From: Chryseobacterium sp. T16E-39
Lineage (GTDB): Bacteria > Bacteroidota > Bacteroidia > Flavobacteriales > Weeksellaceae
Assembly: GCF_002216065.1 (NCBI RefSeq)
Contig: NZ_CP022282.1
Location: forward strand, 2,728,001-2,792,000
Direction: 5' to 3'
Length of the DNA: 64,000 nt
The stretch's first letter is position 1. Each line of letters starts with the position of its first letter. The notes under the pieces are model-generated. The model was not told where the DNA came from. It saw nothing but the letters and a program-made list of their open reading frames with translations, and did no database searches. A program made the position numbers and the translations under genes. This document shows, in pieces, positions 1-8,834 of the stretch.

Positions 1-3000
1 ATTACTTCGAAGGGGATTCCCTCTACCGGAAAAACCTTCTATGCTGGGAATGCCCCTATAAGCGTAAGTAATTTTATTTTAAATTTCATGACCAGTATTT
101 TGGCAACTGAAGACAATACAACAGTTACCATATCAGGATATAAACCCACGGTACAATTCTCAAATGGAACAACAGGGACTACCAACCCCACCATGACCTT
201 TACCCTAAATAAAGGTAATTCATATATTATTGATGGTATTGGTGATATCACAGGAAATTCCGATGGTTTTATTGGAGCCAAGATAGTTGCTAATAAACCT
301 GTGAATATTACAAATGGTAATTTTAATGGGCAGTATGCCGGAAATCATCCTACAAGCTCAGACATTTTAATGGACCAGGCTGTTCCGGTTGACAGGCTTG
401 GAAATGAGTTTGCTCTTGTAAAGGGAAATGGAAGTATTGGTGCAAATATGGAGGAGGCTATGATCATTGCAACAGAAGACAACACTCAGGTTCTCGTCAA
501 TAATGAAGTAGTTCCTATTGCAACATTAAATACGGGCCAATATTTCATTATTCCAGACAGTAAATATCAACTCCAGGGAACCAATCATTACAACCTCTAT
601 ATAAAAACATCAAAAAATGCTTATGTATATCAACTGCTGGCAGGAGATTCTACTGCGGGAAATGAGGTCGCTACAGGTGGTTTTAATTTTATTCCGGCTT
701 TAAATTGTTACCTGCCAAAGCAAATCAATGAGCTTGGTTTTATTAATGAAAATTTTGTCCATTCCAATAATAACCCAAATGGAATTCTTACTATCCCGAC
801 AAAACTTAATCTTATTACAGAAAGGGGAGCAAATGTAACTGTAAATGGTGTTACCCCTCCTACTACAACTGGTCCTTTTAATATGACAGGAACCAATAAC
901 TGGGTTACTTATGGAATCCCAAATGTAACCGGAACAATTACTGTCGTAGCTGATAAAGCAATCACAGCTGGGATCAATGCGGGAAGTGATGCAGTTGGAT
1001 ATGGAGGCTTTTTTGCAGGATTCCCTACCCAGCCGGTAATTCTAAAATCTGGTGGAGATTGTGTTCCCGGAATTGTTCTCACTGTGGACCCAACCATATA
1101 CAATGGATACCAATGGTACAGAAATGGAATTCTCATTCCTGGAGCCACCTCTATATCATATACTCCTACACAGTCGGGAAATTATACCTGTGCGGTGATT
1201 ATGGGAAGTTGTGCCCCATTAATAACTTTACCTTATAAAGTTTTAAATTGCACCAAACTTAGTACGGCAACATACGATGTCTGTACAACCCATACAATAG
1301 TTCCTAATTTTAGCAGTTCCACTCAAGTGCCAGTTGTTTCCACAATAGCAGTCACCACACCTCCTACTTTAGGGACCGCCACGATTAATCCAACAACCGG
1401 CGTTATTACCTATACTGTTACTAATCCCGGAACAGCAGGAACAGACACTTTCACCTATACGTTTTGTGGAAACGATCCTGATTTTCCAGACTGTGAAACT
1501 GTTACTGTAACCATAAATATCAAGGTCCTTACCGTAAATGATGCGACTTTATCCGCCTGTGATATTAACGGACAAGGAACTTTCAATCTTACTTTAGCGA
1601 ATGTAACGACTAATAACCCGGTGATAATCACCTATTATCCAACTTTAATAGATGCACAAACAGAAAATGCAGCTGCATTGATAAGTACTCCCACCACTTA
1701 CACTGCACCAAACGGAACCATTGTCTATGCTGTAGTGAAAAATGCAGCAGGCTGTAAAAGTATCGCTAAAATCACCCTCAATCTGTATCCTGTTGCAATC
1801 GTCCTGCAAAATTATACAGGAACCTTCTGTGATGATAATTTTGATGGCATTGTAACGGTCATCTTACCCAACATTACACCATTAGTATTAACCAATAGTA
1901 CTTATTTTACCAATGTAAGATATTATGCAAACCTGGCTGATGCCGATGCCGGTAATGCAAATAATCTACCTAATGCATGGAGTTTTAGCGCTACAACAAC
2001 CATTTATATACGAGTAGACTCTCCAGATGGATGTGCAAAAGTTATTCAGCCTTTGAATTTCACTTTAGGTGCGAGGATTCAATTAATTAAAAACACTATA
2101 ACAGAAAGCTTTTGCGACAATGATTTAGATGGAATAAAGCAAGTTGATTTAAGCCAGTACCTGAGCCAGTTTACCACTGATCCATTGGTAACTGCAAGTT
2201 TTCATGCCTCCCTTAGTGATGCACAAAATGATATCAATCCCCTAAACAACCCTGTAACTCTAACTGGTACTCAAACAATCTATGTGAGATTTGAAAAACC
2301 CGGAGTTTGTCCTCAAATAGGAACAATTATTATTACAATAAAAACTCCGAGAAGATCTGATCTGCTTTCAGACCTGATCATTTGTCCCAAAACGACAACT
2401 ACCCTAGATGCAGGTCCTGGTTTCGAAAGTTATCTTTGGAGCACTGGCGCAACCACTTCTTCTATTTCAAACATTCCTGCCGGAAACTATTGGGTAGATT
2501 TACAGTATAATGGCTGTATTTACAGACAATATGTAAATATTACTGAATCTCAATCCCCTGTTATAACCTCAATAGACATCAATGGAACTACAGTAACTAT
2601 AGGAGTTAGTGGGGGTACACCTCCTTACGAATACTCCCTTGATGGAACTACATGGCAAACTTCAAATGTCTTTCAAAACTTGCCTAGGGGAAGCTACATT
2701 ATTTATGTAAGAGATTCCAGAAGATGTAACGAGGTGCAAAGACCTTTTACCATTATTAATCTCATTAATACAATTACCCCTAACGATGACGGCCACAACG
2801 ATGGTATAGATTATTCAGCATTAATGACGAAAGATAATATTGAGTTCAGGATATATGACAGATATGGTGCAGAGATTTTCAGAGGGACTTCATCTAACCG
2901 CTATACCTGGGATGGAAAATTAGGGGGCAGACCAGTAAACACAGCAACCTATTGGTACACCATAAGTTGGACTGAATATGGAGCAACTACAGTAGTAAAA

Positions 3001-3033
3001 TATTCAAGTTGGCTATTAGTGAAAAACAGATAG
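1..3033 (+). CDS. T9SS type B adhesin-like protein (5' end cut by window)
   Basis: The reading frame is open from base 1, so the N-terminus lies outside the window; about 1010 codons are present. The first ~340 residues resemble the IgGFc-binding N-terminal-type domain of large Bacteroidota surface proteins (repeated 'ATEDNT' strands). A cysteine-containing Ig-like segment and several beta-rich repeats follow (with 'FCD[ND]' near residues 608 and 703). A SprB-like repeat sits near residues 867-910. The last ~85 residues form a gliding-motility-associated C-terminal signal (ITPNDDGHND, then IYDRYGAEIF and TWDGK), the type B T9SS sorting domain. It is therefore probably secreted across the outer membrane and surface-attached, as an adhesin or matrix protein. 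The ligand cannot be read from sequence. An internal ATG at 88 exists but is unlikely to be the start because the frame and the domain continue upstream. Confidence 0.85.
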   Translation: MTSKGIPSTGKTFYAGNAPISVSNFILNFMTSILATEDNTTVTISGYKPTVQFSNGTTGTTNPTMTFTLNKGNSYIIDGIGDITGNSDGFIGAKIVANKPVNITNGNFNGQYAGNHPTSSDILMDQAVPVDRLGNEFALVKGNGSIGANMEEAMIIATEDNTQVLVNNEVVPIATLNTGQYFIIPDSKYQLQGTNHYNLYIKTSKNAYVYQLLAGDSTAGNEVATGGFNFIPALNCYLPKQINELGFINENFVHSNNNPNGILTIPTKLNLITERGANVTVNGVTPPTTTGPFNMTGTNNWVTYGIPNVTGTITVVADKAITAGINAGSDAVGYGGFFAGFPTQPVILKSGGDCVPGIVLTVDPTIYNGYQWYRNGILIPGATSISYTPTQSGNYTCAVIMGSCAPLITLPYKVLNCTKLSTATYDVCTTHTIVPNFSSSTQVPVVSTIAVTTPPTLGTATINPTTGVITYTVTNPGTAGTDTFTYTFCGNDPDFPDCETVTVTINIKVLTVNDATLSACDINGQGTFNLTLANVTTNNPVIITYYPTLIDAQTENAAALISTPTTYTAPNGTIVYAVVKNAAGCKSIAKITLNLYPVAIVLQNYTGTFCDDNFDGIVTVILPNITPLVLTNSTYFTNVRYYANLADADAGNANNLPNAWSFSATTTIYIRVDSPDGCAKVIQPLNFTLGARIQLIKNTITESFCDNDLDGIKQVDLSQYLSQFTTDPLVTASFHASLSDAQNDINPLNNPVTLTGTQTIYVRFEKPGVCPQIGTIIITIKTPRRSDLLSDLIICPKTTTTLDAGPGFESYLWSTGATTSSISNIPAGNYWVDLQYNGCIYRQYVNITESQSPVITSIDINGTTVTIGVSGGTPPYEYSLDGTTWQTSNVFQNLPRGSYIIYVRDSRRCNEVQRPFTIINLINTITPNDDGHNDGIDYSALMTKDNIEFRIYDRYGAEIFRGTSSNRYTWDGKLGGRPVNTATYWYTISWTEYGATTVVKYSSWLLVKNR

Positions 3034-3169
3034 GCAAATACCTCCGTTTTCATAAAAAGTGAGTATAAGGCTAATGTTATAACATTCATTAACAGTTATG
3101 AAGTAAAGTTTAATATAACTTTAACCTGTTTTCACTATCTATATAGGTATAAATTGTTGTAATTCTATG

Positions 3170-3177
3170 TAATTTTG
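3170..3177 (+). promoter_or_regulatory. Bacteroidota -7 box for the gene at 3187
   Basis: TAATTTTG matches the TAnnTTTG -7 consensus exactly. Only 9 bases separate it from the ATG at 3187, so the transcript would be almost leaderless. No good TTG -33 element lies at the usual 17-23 base spacing. The box overlaps a possible upstream TTG codon at 3175, which argues that translation begins at 3187. Confidence 0.5.
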
Positions 3178-3186
3178 CCCCAGTAT

Positions 3187-3975
3187 ATGAAGAAACTTAT
3201 TACTCTCTTGCTATTGGTTTTTCTTGCAAAGATCAACGCCCAAGTTTATTCGGGGGAAGTATTCCTCAGAGATAATTCAATATTATATCTCAATCAGGTT
3301 TATGTTACCAATCTTAACACCCAGAGAACTGTACTTACAGATTACAATGGTGATTTTAATATTCAGGCAAATCCTGGAGATGTGATCCGTTTCACTTCTA
3401 TTGTTACAGAAAGAAAGGATATCCAGCTAAGCCCACAAATGTTTGGTCCTAAAAGTTTAATTGAACTAAAAATTGCTTACCATGATATTCAGGAAGTCGT
3501 TATCAGCAGGTTTAAACCTACTGGGAACCTAAGGTACGACGTCAATGCAATTGCAAAAAAGGATAAGGCTCTTGAATTGAAAAAAGTGATCGGTCTTCCT
3601 GAACCTAAGGGAGATGGCAACCCGCCTCAACTTCCTGTGGCAGGTCTTCGGGATGGAGGATTAACTTTCAGTCTGGAAAGCATTTATGATATTCTATCAG
3701 GGGAAAGAAAGAAGAAACAACGGTATGTTGCTTATGAAAACATGAACAATTCTGTTACACAAATAAAAAATTATTTAGGAAAGGATTATTTCACGAAGTT
3801 TAAAATCCCGGAAAACCTGATTGATAACTTTTTACAGTTCGTTTATTCATCAGAAAACATTCAGCCTTATGTGCAGGTTGGTAATTTCGAGGCTGTAAAA
3901 ATTCCAATAGAAAAATATTTACCTATCTATCAAAGACGATTAAGAAACTCTCACCTTCAGGATGTTATAAAATAA
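3187..3975 (+). CDS. Secreted protein with carboxypeptidase-like regulatory domain
   Basis: A 262-residue protein with an N-terminal signal peptide (MKKLITLLLLVFLAKINAQ). Residues ~20-105 form a CarboxypepD_reg-like beta-sandwich: a GEV strand, then 'DYNGDFNIQANPGD' and 'VIRFTSI'. In Bacteroidota such domains occur in cell-surface and periplasmic proteins. The C-terminal ~150 residues, rich in Lys and Tyr, match no family I can name. The frame could be extended four codons to a TTG, but the signal peptide and the -7 box overlapping that TTG favour the ATG. It follows the giant adhesin on the same strand with a 150-base gap and its own promoter, so co-function is only possible. Cell location is inferred from the signal peptide. 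Confidence 0.7.
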   Translation: MKKLITLLLLVFLAKINAQVYSGEVFLRDNSILYLNQVYVTNLNTQRTVLTDYNGDFNIQANPGDVIRFTSIVTERKDIQLSPQMFGPKSLIELKIAYHDIQEVVISRFKPTGNLRYDVNAIAKKDKALELKKVIGLPEPKGDGNPPQLPVAGLRDGGLTFSLESIYDILSGERKKKQRYVAYENMNNSVTQIKNYLGKDYFTKFKIPENLIDNFLQFVYSSENIQPYVQVGNFEAVKIPIEKYLPIYQRRLRNSHLQDVIK

Positions 3976-4153
3976 TTAGTGATTATTATAGATATTATTT
4001 AAAATTTTTGCGTCAATAAACAATATATTCTTAATTTTATATCACGAGCCCGTGTTAAATAAAAACGGCACTATTTCGTTATTACAGTAAAAACTAACTC
4101 GCCTGAACACAAATTAAGGAGAAACACCAAATTTTTAACTTAATATTTGTTAG

Positions 4154-4930
4154 ATGAAAAAGTTACTTTTATTCTTTTACACCGTTGTATTCTTTAGTCT
4201 TTCAGCTCAGAAAAAGGGAAAGGACTATACCAACATTATCAAAAGTAAGAACATTTATGAAATCAATGCCTTTTTAAGGGATGCTCATCCTGATGACCCA
4301 CGCAGATCGGTTCTAAAACCTAAAGTGATGGACATGATGAGAGAATATATCAAAGATGCCCACCCAGAGGATCAAAAAGTAAAAGAAATGCAGGAAATGC
4401 TCGCTTTGCTAAAAAGAAGACCTTCTACAAAAATTACTTTTGATGAAATGAATGCTATCATCAAACAAAAACAGATCGCAAAATACAAAGCAGAATTAGC
4501 CGCTAAGCAATCTACCGTAGTCTATACTCCAAGTAACGCAAAAAATGCAGTGGTGATCAATACATCATCAAATACCGTAGCCATTCCCGATGCTGAAGCT
4601 GAGGAATTTAATATGCTAATGGCTGTTTCTCCTACTGAACATAAAAACAAAACCGTCCAGATATTAAATTCACTCTTCGATAATGATCCGATGAGTAAAG
4701 AATGTATTGTTCTTATTGAAAATAAATCTGATTGTAATATTATTGTAAGAATGGAAGGTATAGGTACCACTAAATACAGGCTGGCAGTACCTGCACATAA
4801 CGAAAGTTCACTTGTTTTACAAAAGGGAGATTATCTTTTTACAAGCATTGTGTGTGGTGCCCAATATGCTTCTCAAAAAACCATCCAGAAACCACTCATG
4901 GTTGCCTTAGGTTCATCTGATAGTAAATAA
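4154..4930 (+). CDS. DUF6759-like secreted protein, paralogue 1
   Basis: A 258-residue protein with a signal peptide (MKKLLLFFYTVVFFSLSAQ). The N-terminal region carries 'AHPDDPRRSVLKPK' and a second 'DAHPEDQKV' copy, followed by a basic helical linker. The C-terminal ~100 residues contain the conserved core shared with the genes at 5712 and 6374: 'NSLFDNDP', 'ENKSDCNIIVRM', 'AVPAHN' and a strand ending in an invariant Cys ('SIVCG'). I associate this core with DUF6759, a Chryseobacterium-type family of unknown function; the family name is from memory and should be tested. It is probably periplasmic or membrane-attached. It forms a run with trmB and two shorter paralogues, which suggests local duplication. 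Confidence 0.65.
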   Translation: MKKLLLFFYTVVFFSLSAQKKGKDYTNIIKSKNIYEINAFLRDAHPDDPRRSVLKPKVMDMMREYIKDAHPEDQKVKEMQEMLALLKRRPSTKITFDEMNAIIKQKQIAKYKAELAAKQSTVVYTPSNAKNAVVINTSSNTVAIPDAEAEEFNMLMAVSPTEHKNKTVQILNSLFDNDPMSKECIVLIENKSDCNIIVRMEGIGTTKYRLAVPAHNESSLVLQKGDYLFTSIVCGAQYASQKTIQKPLMVALGSSDSK

Positions 4931-4991
4931 TCTAAAATCCAAAATGTCATTTCTTTTATGGCTAAATCAGCATATTGTAGTCAAAATTTGC

Positions 4992-4999
4992 TATTTTTG
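4992..4999 (+). promoter_or_regulatory. -7 box for trmB
   Basis: TATTTTTG fits TAnnTTTG and lies 20 bases before the trmB ATG at 5020, giving a short leader. The only nearby TTG upstream is 14 bases away, shorter than the usual spacing, so the -33 element is unclear. Confidence 0.45.
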
Positions 5000-5019
5000 C
5001 CAGATTTTCATTTATACTC

Positions 5020-5697
5020 ATGGGCAAAAATAAATTAGCAAGATTCGCAGAAAACAAAATATTACCTAATGTAATTCAACCGACAAGAGAAGAAGCTTTA
5101 ACCGGTTTTAACCTTAAAGGAAAATGGAGAACAGATTTCTTTAAAAACGATAATCCCATTGTTCTTGAGCTTGGGTGTGGAAAAGGGGAATACTCTGTAG
5201 GTTTGGCTAAGGCTTTTCCTGAAAAAAATTTCATAGGAATAGACATAAAAGGAGCAAGATTTTGGTTCGGAGCTAAAGAAGCTGTCGAAAACAATATGTC
5301 TAATGTTGCTTTTCTAAGATCTCAGATAGAATTAGTAGATAACTTTTTTGCAGAAAACGAAGTAGACGAGATATGGATCACGTTCCCAGATCCACAGATC
5401 AAATACAGACGCACAAAGCATAGGTTAACTCATCCTGATTTTCTTGACCGTTATAAAAAATTCCTAAAACCTGGTGGTATCATCCATTTAAAGACTGATT
5501 CTGAATTTTTACACGGATATACCCTTGGTTTCCTGCAGGGAGCAGGCTATGAAATCATCACCGCACACCATGATATTTATGGTGCTCCGGAATATGATCC
5601 TGATACTAAATATTTAAGAGATATTAAAACATACTATGAAGCACTTTTTTCCGCTAAAGGAAAGACCATCACTTATATAAAATTCCGAATAAGTTGA
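5020..5697 (+). CDS. trmB: tRNA (guanosine(46)-N7)-methyltransferase TrmB
   Basis: This 225-residue protein has full TrmB architecture and methylates N7 of G46 in the variable loop of tRNA using S-adenosylmethionine. Visible motifs are the SAM-binding motif I 'VLELGCGKGEYSVGLA', the acidic end of the next strand 'FIGIDIKGAR', and the TrmB-specific 'WITFPDPQIKYRRTKHRL' loop with the catalytic/tRNA-binding Asp and basic residues. These are followed by 'LKPGGIIHLKTDSEFL'. Length and motif order are typical, with no signs of damage. It sits between two DUF6759-like genes on the same strand; the next gene begins 14 bases after its stop, so transcriptional coupling is likely although functions look unrelated. 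The start ATG is preceded by a good -7 box. Confidence 0.96.
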   Translation: MGKNKLARFAENKILPNVIQPTREEALTGFNLKGKWRTDFFKNDNPIVLELGCGKGEYSVGLAKAFPEKNFIGIDIKGARFWFGAKEAVENNMSNVAFLRSQIELVDNFFAENEVDEIWITFPDPQIKYRRTKHRLTHPDFLDRYKKFLKPGGIIHLKTDSEFLHGYTLGFLQGAGYEIITAHHDIYGAPEYDPDTKYLRDIKTYYEALFSAKGKTITYIKFRIS

Positions 5698-5711
5698 TCC
5701 CCTAAACACAC

Positions 5712-6344
5712 TTGATGAAAAAAAAAATTTTAACACTCTTATTCTTCTCTTTCTTAATTCCCAATTTTATTCCTGCTCAAAAGAGCAAACAAAATATTCT
5801 AAAAAGCACAAACATTAAAGAAATTGAAGAATACCTTAAAAATGCACATCCGGAAGATCCCAAAAGAAGCGTTTTAAAACCTAAGCTTATTGCCTTAAAA
5901 AATCAGCAATGGACACTTGGCAGGAAGAATGCAAAACCCATGGAATCACGACCCGTTATTGCTGAAATACCTCGTAAAAATTCGCACGATGCTGAGGAAT
6001 TTAAGCGACTTATTTTAGAAAGCTCACAAAAGCATAAAGACAAAACAGTCAAACTTCTCAATGCATTGTTTGATGAAGACCCTACACGCAAAGAATCTAT
6101 TCTTTTATTCAAAAACAATTCTGAATGTAATTTAGTATTAAGAATTCAGGGGGATAATTTCTATCATATGGCCGTTCCTGCTCATGATGAAAACTTCATC
6201 GTTGTAAAAAAAGGAACTTATTCTCTTGAAAGCACCATCTGTGATTTAAAATATAATACTAAAAAGGATATCAGAAAGAACATTATTCTAACAATAAATA
6301 ATACTGAACAGGTAGGGACTAATAATTTTAAAAATAAAAAGTAA
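5712..6344 (+). CDS. DUF6759-like secreted protein, paralogue 2
   Basis: A 210-residue protein with an N-terminal signal peptide (MMKKKILTLLFFSFLIPNF). It repeats the layout of the gene at 4154: 'KNAHPEDPKRSVLKPK' near residues 42-57, a linker, then the C-terminal core 'NALFDEDP', 'NNSECNLVLRI', 'AVPAHDENF' and 'STICDL'. The single N-terminal 'AHPEDP' block and shorter linker explain the smaller size. The tail is Lys/Asn-rich. The start lies 14 bases after trmB, so it is probably cotranscribed with trmB. Function is unknown. The conserved Cys pair of the core (in 'SECN' and 'TICD') could form a disulfide in the periplasm; this is inference. Confidence 0.65.
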   Translation: MMKKKILTLLFFSFLIPNFIPAQKSKQNILKSTNIKEIEEYLKNAHPEDPKRSVLKPKLIALKNQQWTLGRKNAKPMESRPVIAEIPRKNSHDAEEFKRLILESSQKHKDKTVKLLNALFDEDPTRKESILLFKNNSECNLVLRIQGDNFYHMAVPAHDENFIVVKKGTYSLESTICDLKYNTKKDIRKNIILTINNTEQVGTNNFKNKK

Positions 6345-6373
6345 AATCTTACATTTACCATTCAAAAATTTAT

Positions 6374-6817
6374 ATGAAAAAGAAATTGATATTTCCAAGC
6401 ATTATCATATCATTGGTATTGGTCAGTTGTAGTGTTAATTATAATAATTATCCAATGAAGAGAACCTATCCTTCTAATTCAAATAATACCTCCTCACCGG
6501 CTAGTACAGAAAGAGAATATAATGAGTTGATAAAAACACATAAACCGGAGACCACTGATGTACTTAATGATTTACTCAATGACTCTTCAGGAAATACCAA
6601 AACATCATTCTCTGTAGAAAACAAATCTCCATGCAATATGGTTCTTACCATCAGTGGAAATAATTATTTCAAAAAACTTCCTATTGGTGCCGGTAAAATA
6701 GGGTATGTAATGCTTCCAAAAAACCAGAGTTATAAACTGTCAGGAATGCTCTGCAATTCAGTATATCAGTCTACAAAATTTATCTCAAGTTCGTATTCAA
6801 TAACTTTATCAAACTAG
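6374..6817 (+). CDS. DUF6759-like lipoprotein, paralogue 3
   Basis: A 147-residue putative lipoprotein: the leader ends with 'SLVLVSC', giving a lipobox Cys at residue 19. A Ser/Asn-rich linker follows, then a shortened version of the core seen in the two upstream paralogues: 'LNDLLND', 'VENKSPCNMVLTISG', 'LPIGAGKIGYVML' and 'GMLCNSVY'. The N-terminal 'AHPEDP' block of the other two is missing. It begins 29 bases after the previous gene and is followed by a strong terminator at 6831-6854, so it probably ends the trmB-DUF6759 operon. It is likely anchored in a membrane, whereas its relatives appear soluble or only signal-peptide processed. Function is unknown. Confidence 0.65.
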   Translation: MKKKLIFPSIIISLVLVSCSVNYNNYPMKRTYPSNSNNTSSPASTEREYNELIKTHKPETTDVLNDLLNDSSGNTKTSFSVENKSPCNMVLTISGNNYFKKLPIGAGKIGYVMLPKNQSYKLSGMLCNSVYQSTKFISSSYSITLSN

Positions 6818-6830
6818 ACATAAAACAAAA

Positions 6831-6854
6831 AACCACTAATTAAAATTAGTGGTT
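6831..6854. terminator. Bidirectional terminator between the DUF6759 run and rpsB
   Basis: AACCACTAATT and AATTAGTGGTT form an 11-bp perfect stem, flanked by an A-run on the left and a T-run on the right. It can therefore stop transcription from both the plus-strand lipoprotein gene and minus-strand rpsB. Confidence 0.85.
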
Positions 6855-6880
6855 TTTTTATAGTAAAGAAAATCCTTTAA

Positions 6881-7642
6881 TTATTCTGCATCGAAATCAG
6901 CATCTGTATCAGCAGATACTTTTTCTCCTTCTTCTTTAGATTTTTCTTTGTCAGCTTTTCTTTGAGATTGACCATCTCTGATAGAATCAGAAACAACATT
7001 CAAAATCATATCGATAGACTTAGAAGCATCATCATTTCCTGGAATAACGAAATCTACTTTTCTAGGGTCAGAGTTAGTATCAACGATACCGAAAACTGGA
7101 ATACCTAATTTCTTAGCTTCAGTTACTGCGATATGTTCTCTTAAGATATCAACTACAAATATTGCAGAAGGAAGACGAACCATGTCAGAAATAGAACCTA
7201 AGTTCTTTTCAAGGTTAGCTCTCTGTCTGTCTACCTGAAGTCTCTCTTTTTTAGATAAAGTTTCGAATGTTCCATCCTTCTTCATCTTATCAATAGAGTT
7301 CATTTTCTTAACAGCCTTTCTGATCGTAACAAAGTTTGTTAGCATACCTCCTGGCCATCTTTCTGTAATATAAGGCATATTAAGTTCTGAAGCGTGCTTA
7401 GCAACAACTTCTTTTGCTTGCTTTTTAGTAGCAACAAAAAGAACTTTTTTACCTGCAGAAGTAAGTTTTTCTAAAGCGTTACATGCTTCATCTAATTTTA
7501 CTGCTGTTTTATGTAAGTCTACAATGTGAATACCATTTTTCTCCATAAAAATGTATGGAGCCATATTTGGATTCCACTTTCTAGTCATGTGACCGAAGTG
7601 TACACCAGCCTCTAGGAGGTCTTTTACATTTGCTTTTGCCAT
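6881..7642 (-). CDS. rpsB: 30S ribosomal protein S2
   Basis: A 253-residue S2 protein of the small ribosomal subunit. Diagnostic segments are 'LLEAGVHFGHMTRKWNPNM', 'IFMEKNGIHIVDL', 'FVATKKQA', 'ERWPGGMLTNF' and 'GIVDTNSDPRKVDFVIPGNDD'. The C-terminus is extended by a Lys/Glu/Asp-rich tail, common in Bacteroidota. It is the third gene behind rplM and rpsI, after an unusually long 207-base spacer holding an inverted repeat. Many bacteria have tsf directly after rpsB; here a terminator follows and tsf is not in the window. The start ATG is set by the conserved MAKANVKDLLEAGVHFG beginning. Confidence 0.97.
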   Translation of the reverse strand: MAKANVKDLLEAGVHFGHMTRKWNPNMAPYIFMEKNGIHIVDLHKTAVKLDEACNALEKLTSAGKKVLFVATKKQAKEVVAKHASELNMPYITERWPGGMLTNFVTIRKAVKKMNSIDKMKKDGTFETLSKKERLQVDRQRANLEKNLGSISDMVRLPSAIFVVDILREHIAVTEAKKLGIPVFGIVDTNSDPRKVDFVIPGNDDASKSIDMILNVVSDSIRDGQSQRKADKEKSKEEGEKVSADTDADFDAE

Positions 7643-7743
7643 GTTTTCTGTTTTTGTTAGTTTACTTTCCGTCTTTTAAACAATCAACAACTTCTTTAGA
7701 TGGGAGAAGCGTTTGGATGCTAAACGTAACGGGCAATTGGCGG

Positions 7744-7840
7744 TTGGCTTTTTGCTTGTCGCAATTGGCTTTTCGCCGAGATTAAGTTTAAATAAAATTT
7801 AATACATTTCTGTAGCCAATAGCGATAAGCCATTTGCCAA
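7744..7840. repeat. Large imperfect inverted repeat in the rpsI-rpsB spacer
   Basis: Two 26-base arms, 7744-7769 and 7815-7840, are inverted copies matching at about 20 of 26 positions (TTGGC, GCTT, TCGC and ATTGGC blocks conserved). A 45-base AT-rich loop separates them. The spacer is otherwise non-coding. It could be a degenerate palindromic intergenic element or an RNA stem-loop in the rplM-rpsI-rpsB transcript. The base composition (GC-rich arms with GGCTTTT and GGCAAAT blocks) differs from neighbouring spacers. Confidence 0.6.
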
Positions 7841-7849
7841 CAGCAAATC

Positions 7850-8236
7850 TTAACGTTTTGAGAATTGGAATCTCTTTCTTGCTTTTTTCTGACCTGGCTT
7901 CTTTCTTTCCACCATTCTTGCGTCTCTTGTAAGTAAACCAGCTGGCTTTAATGCTAATCTGAACTCAGCGTTGATTTCGCATAAAGCTCTTGAAATACCT
8001 AATCTGATAGCTTCTGCTTGTCCTGTATTTCCACCACCGAATACATTTACGGTAACGTCATACTGACCAACAGTTTCAGAAAGGATAAATGGTTGATTTA
8101 ATTTGTAAACCATTACGTCTGTAGAGAAATAATCTTTAGCATCTTTACCGTTTACTGTAATAGTACCAGTACCTGGCTTTACGTAAACTCTTGCTACAGA
8201 AGTTTTTCTTCTACCAATTTTATGAACTGTAGACAT
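7850..8236 (-). CDS. rpsI: 30S ribosomal protein S9
   Basis: A 128-residue S9 protein of the small-subunit head. The N-terminus '[18 protein letters not shown]' and the C-terminal basic tail, with '[14 protein letters not shown]' followed by the terminal KRFQFSKR, are hallmarks. The terminal basic residues contact P-site tRNA. It lies 5 bases downstream of rplM, the usual L13-S9 pair, and is certainly cotranscribed with it. The length is normal and no anomalies were seen. Confidence 0.97.
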   Translation of the reverse strand: MSTVHKIGRRKTSVARVYVKPGTGTITVNGKDAKDYFSTDVMVYKLNQPFILSETVGQYDVTVNVFGGGNTGQAEAIRLGISRALCEINAEFRLALKPAGLLTRDARMVERKKPGQKKARKRFQFSKR

Positions 8237-8241
8237 ATTAA

Positions 8242-8697
8242 TTATTTAAATTCGTTAATATTAATTGTTTTAGGCTGTTGAGCTTCATGCTTATGCTCAG
8301 TTCCTTCATATAAATAAAGGTTTTTGAATAAAGCAGAACCTAATCTGTTTTTAGGTAACATACCTTTTACAGACTTTTCTAATACTTTCAAAGAATCTTT
8401 CTTTTGAAGTTCAGCCGCAGTCATAGATTTTTGACCTCCTGGATAACCTGTATGCCAGATGTAAGTCTTATCTTCCCATTTGTTTCCGGAAAGCGTAATT
8501 TTCCCAGCATTCAAAACAATAACGTTATCACCACAATCTACGTGAGGTGTAAAGTTTGTTTTGTGCTTACCTCTCAAAATCTTTGCAACCTGAGAAGCTA
8601 GTCTTCCCAACGGTTGTCCTTCAGCGTCTACCACAACCCATTCTTTATTAGCAGTAGCTTTGTTCGCTGAAACAGTTTTGTAACTTAATGTATTCAC
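8242..8697 (-). CDS. rplM: 50S ribosomal protein L13
   Basis: A 151-residue L13 protein, an early-assembly protein of the large subunit. Motifs are '[20 protein letters not shown]', '[17 protein letters not shown]', 'VIVLNAGKI' and 'MLPKNRLG'. It is the first gene of the minus-strand rplM-rpsI-rpsB operon. A -7 box at 8743-8750 places the transcript start roughly 40 bases before the ATG. Length and motif order are normal for Bacteroidota. Confidence 0.97.
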   Translation of the reverse strand: MNTLSYKTVSANKATANKEWVVVDAEGQPLGRLASQVAKILRGKHKTNFTPHVDCGDNVIVLNAGKITLSGNKWEDKTYIWHTGYPGGQKSMTAAELQKKDSLKVLEKSVKGMLPKNRLGSALFKNLYLYEGTEHKHEAQQPKTININEFK

Positions 8698-8742
8698 ACG
8701 TTTTAGTTAAAGATTAAACATAATTTTCCCTCTAAGGGTGTG

Positions 8743-8750
8743 CAAAGATA
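8743..8750 (-). promoter_or_regulatory. -7 box for the rplM-rpsI-rpsB operon
   Basis: Read on the minus strand the sequence is TATCTTTG, an exact TAnnTTTG match, 45 bases upstream of the rplM ATG. No clear TTG lies at the -33 position. The region 8698-9087 (390 bases, no established gene) holds this promoter, a weak 40-codon ORF at 8835 and the DUF3667 promoter at 9061. Confidence 0.6.
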
Positions 8751-8834
8751 CAAATTAATTTTGTAACAGGAAAACATATTTTATTTAATATGCAGGTTAT
8801 GGCTTTTGCTTAAACGATTCGACAGATTTTATCT

